Part shown: one piece after another, positions 1 to 7,335 of the stretch
How positions within the stretch are numbered: position 1 is the stretch's first letter
How the letters are laid out: every line of letters starts with the position of its first letter
Assembly: GCA_035483935.1 (NCBI GenBank)
Contig: DATHPK010000077.1
Span: 1 to 24,889 of the forward strand
Source of the DNA: Bog-473 sp035483935
GTDB lineage: Bacteria > Actinomycetota > Acidimicrobiia > Acidimicrobiales > RAAP-2
Reading direction: 5' to 3'
DNA: 24,889 nucleotides
The notes under the pieces: generated by a model
Databases searched by the model: none
What the model was told of the DNA's origin: nothing
What the model saw: only the letters and a program-made list of their open reading frames with translations
Made by a program: the position numbers and the translations under genes

Positions 1-588
<588 letters not shown>

Positions 589-613
589 GGAGCCGGACCG
601 GAAGTAGGTAGAG

Positions 614-3157
614 ATGCCACGACAGTCGACACGCGGGAGGGGCCGCGGCAGCGCGGGAGGCGGAGCGGGCAACGCACCCCCTCCGGCCCCGCCGGGCGGG
701 GAGGAGCCGCCGGCAGGCGGATCCATCGAGCCCATCGAGATCCAAGAGGAGATGGAGCGCTCGTTCCTCGAGTACTCCATGTCGGTCATCGTCGCCCGGG
801 CGCTGCCCGACGTACGCGACGGGCTGAAGCCGGTGCACCGCCGGATCCTCTACTCGATGTTCGACAACGGACTGCGCCCCGACCGACCGCACAACAAGTG
901 CGCCAAGGTCGTGGGCGAGGTCATGGGCGTCTACCACCCCCACGGCGACTCGGCGATCTACGAGGCGCTCGCCCGCATGGTGCAGGAGTTCTCCCTCCGC
1001 TACCCCCTGATCGACGGGCACGGCAGCTTCGGCGGGCGCGGTCCCGACGACGGCGCCGCCGCCATGCGCTACACGGAGTGCCGGCTGGCGGCACTCGCAC
1101 TCGAGCTCATGGCGGACATCGACGAAGAGACCGTCGACATGGTCGCCAACTACGACGGCTCCGCGTCCGAACCGGTCGTGCTGCCGTCGCGCTTCCCCAA
1201 CCTCCTCGTCAACGGTTCGCAGGGCATCGCCGTCGGCATGGCCACGAACGTCCCGCCCCACAACATGGGCGAGGTGATCGACGCCGCCATCCACGTGCTG
1301 CACCACCCGGAGGCGACCCCCGACGAGCTGATGGAGTTCGTCAAGGGTCCCGACTTCCCCACGGGCGCGCTCATCCTCGGCCGCCAGGGCATCCTCGACG
1401 CCTACCGCACCGGGCGCGGCTCCATAAAAATGCGCGCCGTCGCCGAAATCGAGGAGGGCCGCGTCGGCGACCGCATCGTGGTGACCGAGCTTCCGTACCA
1501 GACCTCGGTCGAGGTGATCGAGCAGAAGATCACCGAGCTGGTGAGGGCGGGTGACCTCGACGGCATCAGCGAGCTGCGTAACGCGTCGGCCAACCAGCAG
1601 CCCAAGCTCGTCATCGAACTGAAGCGCGACGCCAACGCGAACGTCGTCCTCAACAACCTCTTCAAGCAGACTCCGCTGCAGACGAGTTTCGGCGTGAACA
1701 TGCTGGCGCTCGTCGACAGCGTGCCGCGCACGCTCAATCTGGCGCAGGCGCTCTCGTACTACGTCGACCACCAGATCGAGGTCATCCGCCGCCGCTCCGA
1801 GTTCAGGTTGGAGAAGGCGCGCAACCGGGCGCACATGGTCGAGGGCCTCCTCAAGGCGATCGACATGCTCGACGCAGTCATCGCGACGATCCGGGCCTCC
1901 GACGACCGGCCGGCGGCGCGCACATCGTTGATGGCCGAGCCGTTCTCCTTCACCGAGGTGCAGGCGACGCACATCCTCGACATGACGCTCGGGCGCCTGA
2001 CGCGGCTCGGCCGTACAGAACTCGAGGAGGAAATGGCGCAGTTGCGGACCACGATCGCCGAGCTCGAGGCGATCCTCTCGGACGACGCCAAGCTGCGCGG
2101 CGTCATCGAGACCGAGATGACCGCCATCCGTGACAAGCACTCGAACCCGCGGCGCAGCATCGTCACCCACGACCCCGGCGAGATGGGCGTGGAGGACCTG
2201 ATCCACGACGAGGAGATCGTCGTCACCATGACGCGGGCGGGCTACATCAAGTCCGTGGCGGCAGCCGCCTTCCGGACCCAGGGCCGCGGCGGGCGCGGGG
2301 TCCAGGGCGCCCGGCTCAAGGAAGAAGACCTGGTCACGCAGGTGGTCCACACCTCTGCGCTCGACTACCTGCTGTTGTTCTCGAACAAGGGGAAGGTCTA
2401 CCGCCTGCGCGGCCACGAGATCCCGATGAAGGACCGCACGGCGCGGGGCACCGCGGCGGTGAACCTGGTGCCTCTGACGCCGAACGAGTCGATCACCGCG
2501 ATCATCGCGACCCCGGAGTTCTCACCCGACCAGTACCTCGTGTTCGCCACCGCGCACGGGCAGGTGAAGAAGACCGCGATGAGCGAGTACGACAAGTCGC
2601 GACGCGAGGGATTCATCGCCATCAACCTGCGCGAGGGCGACGAGCTGGTCCGTGTCGTGAAGACGTCGGGTCACGACGACCTGTTCGAGGTCACGCGTAA
2701 CGGCATGACGATCCGCTTCAACGAGGAGGACGTCCGGCCGATGGGCCGCGACGCCGCCGGCGTGCGCGGCATCAGGCTGCGCCAGGGCGACATCGTGGTG
2801 TCGTGCGACGTGGCCGACGACGACGAGACGGACATCCTGATCGTCACCGACGCCGGCTACGGCAAGCGGACCAAGCTCGAGCGCTTCAACCGCCAGGCGC
2901 GCGGCGGGCAAGGGGTGCGCGGCATCCGGCTCACGAGTGTGCGCGGGACGGTGGTCGGCGCGTTCATGATCGGCCTCGACGAGGAGATCCTGCTGGTGTC
3001 CTCCGGCGGCATCGTGATCCGCACCGCGGCGCGGGAGATCGCGTCGCAGGGCCGCGATGCCACCGGCGTGCGGGTGATGAACCTGGAGGACGGCCAGACG
3101 GTCGCCGCGGTGACGCGGGTTGCGGCCGAGACGGAGGGCGAGGGCGAGGTCGGCTAG
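614..3157 (+). CDS. gyrA: DNA gyrase subunit A
   Basis: GyrA breaks and rejoins DNA through a tyrosyl-phosphate link and wraps DNA with its C-terminal pinwheel. At 847 residues it has full family length. The N-terminal winged-helix region includes EYSMSVIVARALPDVRDGLKPVHRR. The catalytic Tyr is Tyr153 in AAMRYTE. The quinolone-determining stretch HPHGDSAIYE puts Ser113 and Glu117 at the E. coli Ser83 and Asp87 positions, which is an ordinary arrangement. The GyrA box QGRGGRG is at 556-562, and a second box-like QARGGQG lies at 761-767 in the beta-pinwheel. Two oddities: a ~36-residue Gly/Pro-rich N-terminal extension, and GSFGGRGPDDG in place of the commoner GNFGS-type loop before the catalytic Tyr. 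The ATG start has only a weak ribosome site (GGTAGAG). Its TAG stop overlaps the stop of the convergent signal peptidase gene. Confidence 0.97.
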   Translation: MPRQSTRGRGRGSAGGGAGNAPPPAPPGGEEPPAGGSIEPIEIQEEMERSFLEYSMSVIVARALPDVRDGLKPVHRRILYSMFDNGLRPDRPHNKCAKVVGEVMGVYHPHGDSAIYEALARMVQEFSLRYPLIDGHGSFGGRGPDDGAAAMRYTECRLAALALELMADIDEETVDMVANYDGSASEPVVLPSRFPNLLVNGSQGIAVGMATNVPPHNMGEVIDAAIHVLHHPEATPDELMEFVKGPDFPTGALILGRQGILDAYRTGRGSIKMRAVAEIEEGRVGDRIVVTELPYQTSVEVIEQKITELVRAGDLDGISELRNASANQQPKLVIELKRDANANVVLNNLFKQTPLQTSFGVNMLALVDSVPRTLNLAQALSYYVDHQIEVIRRRSEFRLEKARNRAHMVEGLLKAIDMLDAVIATIRASDDRPAARTSLMAEPFSFTEVQATHILDMTLGRLTRLGRTELEEEMAQLRTTIAELEAILSDDAKLRGVIETEMTAIRDKHSNPRRSIVTHDPGEMGVEDLIHDEEIVVTMTRAGYIKSVAAAAFRTQGRGGRGVQGARLKEEDLVTQVVHTSALDYLLLFSNKGKVYRLRGHEIPMKDRTARGTAAVNLVPLTPNESITAIIATPEFSPDQYLVFATAHGQVKKTAMSEYDKSRREGFIAINLREGDELVRVVKTSGHDDLFEVTRNGMTIRFNEEDVRPMGRDAAGVRGIRLRQGDIVVSCDVADDDETDILIVTDAGYGKRTKLERFNRQARGGQGVRGIRLTSVRGTVVGAFMIGLDEEILLVSSGGIVIRTAAREIASQGRDATGVRVMNLEDGQTVAAVTRVAAETEGEGEVG
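3154..3157. other. Shared stop codons of convergent gyrA and lepB
   Basis: The palindrome CTAG carries both stops: TAG of gyrA at 3155-3157 on the plus strand and TAG of lepB at 3156-3154 on the minus strand. No bases separate the genes, so there is no room for a terminator between them and transcripts must run into the opposite gene. Confidence 0.95.
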
Positions 3158-3852
3158 AAGAAGGTGATGGACGAGAGGGGCCAGACCCGCATCTCGACCT
3201 TGCCGACGATGATGGACTTGCTGATGGGCCCCCAGTACCGGCTGTCGCACGAGTCCGTCCGGTTGTCCCCCATCACGAAGTAGTCGTTCACCGGCACCGT
3301 GTAGGGGTGCTGGAGGCTGTAGAGCGTGCCGCCCGGCCCCGCCCGGGTCACACCCTGCTCGGAGGCCGGGAGCCAGGACTCGTCGAGGCGCTTGCCGTCC
3401 ACGTACACGTAGCCACCGGAGAGCGAGAGCGTCTCGCCCGGCAGGCCGATCACGCGCTTGACGAGATCGTTCACCTCGGGGCCGCCGCAGTTCTCCGCCG
3501 CCGGCCGGGAGAACACGACGATGTCCCCGCGCCCGACGCCGTGCAGGTGGTAGCTCAGCTTGTTGACGACGATGCGGTCGCCCACCTGGAGGGTCGGTTC
3601 CATGGAGCCGGAGGGGATGAAGAAGGTCTGGACGACGAACGTCCGCAGGAGGACGGCGACGAGGACGGCGACGACCACGACGACGATCGCCTCGCGCAGC
3701 CAGCGCGACGTGCGGGGGGCGTCGTGGGCGCCTGCATCGTCGGGGCCGGGGGCTGCCGGCGGCACGCCGTCACCGGCGGCCCCGAGCGGGTCGGCCCGTC
3801 CGGCCGGCGGCTCCTCGACGGCGAGCGCCGGGTCGTCGGGGTCGGGCGTCAC
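3154..3852 (-). CDS. lepB: Signal peptidase I
   Basis: Type I signal peptidase removes Sec/Tat signal peptides at the outer face of the membrane. From the GTG at 3852-3850 it has 232 residues: a ~50-residue Pro/Asp-rich cytosolic arm, one membrane helix (~55-73), and the catalytic domain. The nucleophile is Ser83 in IPSGSMEPTL. The general-base Lys is Lys132 in DLVKRVIGLPGE, and the box-E motif GDNRTDSCDSRYWGP is at ~195-209. The frame stays open up to 4125, but a longer start would run into the amidohydrolase gene, and 3852 leaves a 37-nt gap. That GTG has no clear ribosome site, so the start is uncertain. It probably forms an operon behind the amidohydrolase. Cys122 and Cys202 could pair as a disulfide outside the membrane. 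Confidence 0.92.
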   Translation of the reverse strand: MTPDPDDPALAVEEPPAGRADPLGAAGDGVPPAAPGPDDAGAHDAPRTSRWLREAIVVVVVAVLVAVLLRTFVVQTFFIPSGSMEPTLQVGDRIVVNKLSYHLHGVGRGDIVVFSRPAAENCGGPEVNDLVKRVIGLPGETLSLSGGYVYVDGKRLDESWLPASEQGVTRAGPGGTLYSLQHPYTVPVNDYFVMGDNRTDSCDSRYWGPISKSIIVGKVEMRVWPLSSITFF

Positions 3853-3889
3853 CGAGGGCAGGCTAGACCGAGCCGCGAGGCGCGGGGAT

Positions 3890-5620
3890 TCAGGCTGCGG
3901 CGGCGGGGACGACCGACGCGGTGTCGCGCCCCGAACGAAGGAGCGTTCCGGGCACCGCGCCCGTCGGGGCGCCGTCGCGCACGGTCTCGACGCCGTTGAC
4001 CAGCACCCGGACGACCCCGTGGGAGCCCGCGTAGAGCCGGGGCGTCTCACCCGGCAGGTCGTGCACGAGGCGGGCGGGCTCCGACGCGACCGTCGCGGGG
4101 TCGAACACGAACAGGTCGGCCGCATAGCCCTCGCGCACGAGGCCCCGCTCGCGCAGGCCGAAGAGCGCCGCCGGCTGGGCCGTCATCATGTGCACGGCCC
4201 GCTCGACGGACACCAGGCGCCGGCCGCGCAGGCAGTCGGCCAGGAAGGCCGTCGGGTAGTTGGAGCCGCACATGCGATCGAGGTGCGCACCGGCGTCGGA
4301 GCCCCCGACCATGGCACGCGGGTCGGACCAGATGTCGGCGCGCATGGCCCAGGTGGCCTCGTCGCCGTCGTCGGTGTTCGGCCACAGGACGGTGCGCAGG
4401 TCGTCGGCGAGGACGATGTCGAGCAACGTGTCGAACGGCGCGGTGCCGCGCTCGGCCGCGATGTCCTCGACGGTGCGGAACGCGCACCCCTCGTTGGCGG
4501 GGGCGTAGGTGTCGCCGATGACGTAGGTGCCCCAGCGTGACAGGCCGCGGAACACCCCGGCCTCCTTGCTGCGGGCCCGCTCGTCGAGCAGGGCGCGCAC
4601 GGCCGGGTCGGCCAGCTGCGCCATCCGCTCCTTCTCGGGCAGGCCCATCACCTCGCCCCACCCCGGGATGAGGAAGAGGGCGCAGTGCGTGCGGAAGCTC
4701 ATGTTCATGGGTACCAGGGTCGGCATCGTCAGGGCCACGATGCGCCCCCCGGCGGCGGCCGCGGCGGCCGACGCCGAGAGCTGGTGTTCGATCCGCTCGG
4801 CCGAGCGGGCGTCGACGGTCAGCACGTTCCAGTTGAGCGGCCGCTGCGCGGTGACGCTCATGGCCGTCATCAGTTCGACCTCCTCGGGGCTGAAGGAGTC
4901 GAGGCAGCCGTTCGTGATGTACTCGAGCGTCGTGCCCTCGTGCGCTGCGACCTCTTCGCAGAACGCGAGCATCTCGCGCCTGTCTGCGTGGCGCGAGCTG
5001 ATCGGACGGCCTTCGCCGTCGGAGTGGGTGCGCGACTGGGAGGAGGAGAAGCCCAACCCCCCGGCCGCGAGCGACTCGGCCAGCAACGCCCGCATGGCCG
5101 CGATCTCCTCGTCGGTGGCGACCTCCTCGCCGCGCGCAGCCCCCATCACCTTGCGGCGCAGGGCGCAGTGCCCGACGAGGAAGCCGGCGTTGACGCCGAG
5201 GTTGCCCTCGAGCGCGCCGAGGTATTCGGCGAAGCTGGACCAGCTCCACGGGACGCCATTCTCGAGGGCGGCCAGCGGCATGCCTTCGACCTTGGCCATC
5301 ATGCGTCGGATGTAGTCGGCGTCCTCCGCGTTGAGGGGCGCGAGCGTGAATCCGCAATTCCCGCCGATCACCGTCGTCACGCCATGGACATTGGACGGCG
5401 AGGCCGACGGATCCCAGAAGAGCTGGGCGTCGTAGTGGGTGTGGGGGTCGACGACGCCGGGGGCGACCATCAGGCCGGTCGCGTCCAGCTCGTCGGACGC
5501 CGCCTCGTCCACCTCGCCCACGGCGACGATGCGGCCGCCTCGGACGCCGACGTCGGCGGTGCGGGACGCGGCACCGGAACCGTCGACCAGCGTGCCGGAA
5601 CGGATGACGTAGTCGAGCAT
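3890..5620 (-). CDS. N-acyl-D-amino-acid deacylase-type amidohydrolase
   Basis: A 576-residue member of the amidohydrolase-3/D-aminoacylase group, zinc enzymes that hydrolyse N-acyl amide or related cyclic amide bonds in the cytosol. The N-terminal beta-sandwich strand DYVIRSGTLVDGSG leads into the metal site: His60 and His62 in DPHTHYD, the NCGF segment with Cys89 (the zinc-bridging Cys of D-aminoacylase), and Asp442 in GSDAGAH. The C-terminal GYAADLFVFDP segment is typical of the superfamily. Start ATG at 5620-5618 is backed by GGAGG (5625-5629) four bases upstream. Signal peptidase follows 37 nt later. A CTGACG/CGTCAG inverted repeat 45-59 nt upstream suggests repressor control. The true substrate cannot be read from sequence; related proteins are often annotated only as amidohydrolase or D-aminoacylase. 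Confidence 0.9.
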   Translation of the reverse strand: MLDYVIRSGTLVDGSGAASRTADVGVRGGRIVAVGEVDEAASDELDATGLMVAPGVVDPHTHYDAQLFWDPSASPSNVHGVTTVIGGNCGFTLAPLNAEDADYIRRMMAKVEGMPLAALENGVPWSWSSFAEYLGALEGNLGVNAGFLVGHCALRRKVMGAARGEEVATDEEIAAMRALLAESLAAGGLGFSSSQSRTHSDGEGRPISSRHADRREMLAFCEEVAAHEGTTLEYITNGCLDSFSPEEVELMTAMSVTAQRPLNWNVLTVDARSAERIEHQLSASAAAAAAGGRIVALTMPTLVPMNMSFRTHCALFLIPGWGEVMGLPEKERMAQLADPAVRALLDERARSKEAGVFRGLSRWGTYVIGDTYAPANEGCAFRTVEDIAAERGTAPFDTLLDIVLADDLRTVLWPNTDDGDEATWAMRADIWSDPRAMVGGSDAGAHLDRMCGSNYPTAFLADCLRGRRLVSVERAVHMMTAQPAALFGLRERGLVREGYAADLFVFDPATVASEPARLVHDLPGETPRLYAGSHGVVRVLVNGVETVRDGAPTGAVPGTLLRSGRDTASVVPAAAA

Positions 5621-5664
5621 GGAACCTCCGCGGTGCGCCGCCCGAGCGGGCTCCGGCGCCGAAT

Positions 5665-5679
5665 CTGACGACCCGTCAG
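5665..5679. promoter_or_regulatory. Inverted repeat, probable repressor operator of the amidohydrolase
   Basis: CTGACG-ACC-CGTCAG is a perfect 6-bp inverted repeat with a 3-bp centre, 45-59 nt upstream of the amidohydrolase start. On the minus strand a TAnnnT-type -10 hexamer (TAAGCT, plus positions 5678-5683) overlaps its edge, so a bound protein would cover the -10 and start site. Palindromes of this size and form are typical TetR-family operators in actinobacteria; that assignment is an inference. No regulator gene lies next to it in the window. Confidence 0.5.
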
Positions 5680-5766
5680 CTTATCGCCGGGCCTCCGGCC
5701 CCCCCCGGGCTGGCCTCCGGCCTGCCCCGAGCCGCAGGCGCCCCCCTCGGCAGCCGCCGAGAAATC

Positions 5767-5775
5767 TGTGGAAAA
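5767..5775 (-). promoter_or_regulatory. DnaA-box-like 9-mer
   Basis: TGTGGAAAA, read on the minus strand as TTTTCCACA, has one mismatch to the DnaA box TTATCCACA. It faces a second box-like 9-mer 48 bp downstream. Confidence 0.35.
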
Positions 5776-5823
5776 CCTGTTCGCTGCTGCAGAACCCCCG
5801 TGTCGCCTCGCTGCATCCCCAAG

Positions 5824-5832
5824 TCATCCACA
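5824..5832 (+). promoter_or_regulatory. DnaA-box-like 9-mer
   Basis: TCATCCACA has one mismatch to TTATCCACA and lies 67-75 nt upstream of the dCTP deaminase start. With the opposite-facing copy at 5767-5775 it could let DnaA tune a nucleotide-pool gene. There is no AT-rich unwinding element or box cluster, so it is not an origin by itself. Confidence 0.35.
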
Positions 5833-5879
5833 GGCTGTGCCCGAGGGCGTCCCCACATTCGGCCTTCCGTGATGCCTCC

Positions 5880-5903
5880 GCACGTGCTTTGCTCTGCACG
5901 TGC
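5880..5903. promoter_or_regulatory. Paired GCACGTGC palindromes at the dCTP deaminase start
   Basis: Two identical 8-bp palindromes, GCACGTGC at 5880-5887 and 5896-5903, are spaced 16 bp centre to centre. The second overlaps the GTG start at 5900. The arrangement suits a dimeric repressor binding over the translation start region, or it argues that the real start is the ATG at 5915. No regulator can be named. Confidence 0.4.
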
Positions 5904-7051
5904 CTGCGCCCGGGATGCTCAACCTGCAGTCGTCCGCGGAGGGAGTCCTCCCCGGACAGATGCTCGAAGGAGCGATCCGGGCGGGGTACGTGGACGCGGG
6001 GCGCTTCAAGATCCCCGAGGCCAACGTGCAGCCGGCCAGCCTCGACCTCCGCCTCGGCGAACGTGCCCTGCGCATCCGCTGCAGCTTCCTGCCCGGGACC
6101 GACTCGGTGGAACGCAAGCTGAAGGACTACGTCCTCGACGAGATCGACCTGCGCGGTGACGGAGCCATGCTCGAGGCGAAGTGCCCGTACCTGATCGAGC
6201 TGAAGGAGCGGCTCGACCTGCCGGCCGGCCTGCGGGGCAAGGCCAACCCCAAGAGTTCGACCGGCCGCATCGACGTGTTCACCCGCGTCATCACCGACGG
6301 CAGCCATCGTTTCGACGAGATCGCTCCGGGTTACAGCGGGCCGCTCTACCTCGAAGTCGTACCGCTCTCGTTCCCCGTTCGGGTCAAGGAGGACCTCACC
6401 CTCAACCAGCTCCGCCTCTCCGTGGGCCGGCCGTGGCTCAGCGACGACGACGTGCGCGCGGCACACAGCGAGGTCCCGATGCTCTACCGCGCCGGGGAGC
6501 CCGTGCCCGTCGGCGAGCTGGTGCTCTCGAACGGCCTGTTCCTCGGGCTGGACCTCGGGGGCGACGAGCGCGGGCAGGTCGGCCACAGCGCACGCGACAG
6601 CGCACCACTGCTCGACCTCACCACCGGGGGGGAGGTCGACCCCAGCCCCTTCTGGGATCCGGTCTACCGCGAGGAGGGCGACCGCCTCGTCCTTTCCCCG
6701 AAGCGGTTCTACCTCCTGATGTCGCACGAGGCGGTATGCATCCCTCCCAACCTGGCGGCCGAGATGACGGCCTACGACCCCACAAGCGGGGAACTGCGCA
6801 CGCACTACGCAGGGTTCTTCGACCCCGGATTCGGTTTCGACCCGTCGGGCGGGTTCAAGGGCTCCCGGGCCGCACTCGAGGTGCGGGCGCACGACGTGCC
6901 GTTCATGGTCGAGAACGGGCAGTCGGTGTGCAAGCTCACCTTCGAACGGATGCTCGAGGAGCCCACGGCGCTCTACGGCTCGGGCATCGGGTCGTCGTAC
7001 CAGCAACAGGTGGAGACCCTCAGCCGGTACTTCCGCCGAACCGGCGTCTGA
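5900..7051 (+). CDS. dcd: 2'-deoxycytidine 5'-triphosphate deaminase, two-domain type
   Basis: Predicted to deaminate dCTP to dUTP, feeding dTMP synthesis in the cytosol. At 383 residues it is about twice the size of single-domain Dcd, matching the fused two-domain family in which both halves have the dUTPase-like fold. First half: GVLPGQM near residue 15, QPASLDLRLG at ~44-53, ANPKSSTGRIDVFTRVI at ~115-131. Second half: HYAGFFDPGFG at ~305-315, corresponding to the AGFIDPGF-type core of Dcd, then ENGQSVCKLTFERM. Start choice is open: GTG at 5900 or ATG at 5915; neither has a clear ribosome site. The gene stands alone between divergent and unrelated neighbours, with DnaA-box-like and palindromic sites upstream. 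The family is best known to me from alphaproteobacteria, so its phylogeny here is worth checking. Confidence 0.88.
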   Translation: MPAPGMLNLQSSAEGVLPGQMLEGAIRAGYVDAGRFKIPEANVQPASLDLRLGERALRIRCSFLPGTDSVERKLKDYVLDEIDLRGDGAMLEAKCPYLIELKERLDLPAGLRGKANPKSSTGRIDVFTRVITDGSHRFDEIAPGYSGPLYLEVVPLSFPVRVKEDLTLNQLRLSVGRPWLSDDDVRAAHSEVPMLYRAGEPVPVGELVLSNGLFLGLDLGGDERGQVGHSARDSAPLLDLTTGGEVDPSPFWDPVYREEGDRLVLSPKRFYLLMSHEAVCIPPNLAAEMTAYDPTSGELRTHYAGFFDPGFGFDPSGGFKGSRAALEVRAHDVPFMVENGQSVCKLTFERMLEEPTALYGSGIGSSYQQQVETLSRYFRRTGV

Positions 7052-7120
7052 CCCTCTCACGCGTCGACCGGAACGCATCGGGTAACGCCTCCTTCATCGA
7101 GGCGAACGGAACTTGATCGG

Positions 7121-7139
7121 CGCGACCTCGGCGGTCGCG
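7121..7139. terminator. GC-rich hairpin downstream of dCTP deaminase
   Basis: CGCGACC-TCGGC-GGTCGCG is a perfect 7-bp stem with a 5-nt loop, 70 nt after the stop. It has no T-run, so it may be a U-less actinobacterial terminator or an operator for the next gene. Confidence 0.35.
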
Positions 7140-7244
7140 GAATGTCGCGTACAGGCGTGTCATTGCGTGAGGACAGAGGCCTGCGTGCAACGCCAGTGCG
7201 CTCGCGCTGTTGTTAAGGAATTTTTACATTTGGCGAGAGTTCAT

Positions 7245-7328
7245 GGCGATTTCGCCGTTTCCTCCACGGGTTAATCCGCGAAGGTCGCGGGCTCAGAGCG
7301 GGTCTGTGTAGCCCCTACACAGAAGGAG
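7245..7328 (+). promoter_or_regulatory. Structured 5' leader of the chaplin-like gene
   Basis: Three perfect stem-loops occur in 80 nt: GGCGA-TT-TCGCC (7245-7256), CCGCGA-AGG-TCGCGG (7276-7290) and TCTGTGTAG-CCC-CTACACAGA (7303-7323). The last has a 9-bp stem and ends exactly where the ribosome site AGGAG (7324-7328) begins. An AT-rich stretch at 7209-7231 is the likely promoter zone, without a clean -35/-10 pair. The layout suggests translational control or protein binding near the ribosome site. I cannot match it to a named riboswitch. Confidence 0.5.
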
Positions 7329-7335
7329 CAAGACT

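Noticed and set aside
3853..4125. Longer signal peptidase start at 4125
   Set aside because: It would overlap the amidohydrolase by over 200 nt, and the added residues are Arg/Ser-rich without family similarity.
5760..5903. Replication origin
   Set aside because: Only two imperfect DnaA boxes and no AT-rich unwinding region; not enough to call an origin.
7200..7335. Known riboswitch (cyclic di-GMP or ydaO type)
   Set aside because: I looked for the conserved core sequences and did not find them. Only unclassified hairpins are supported.
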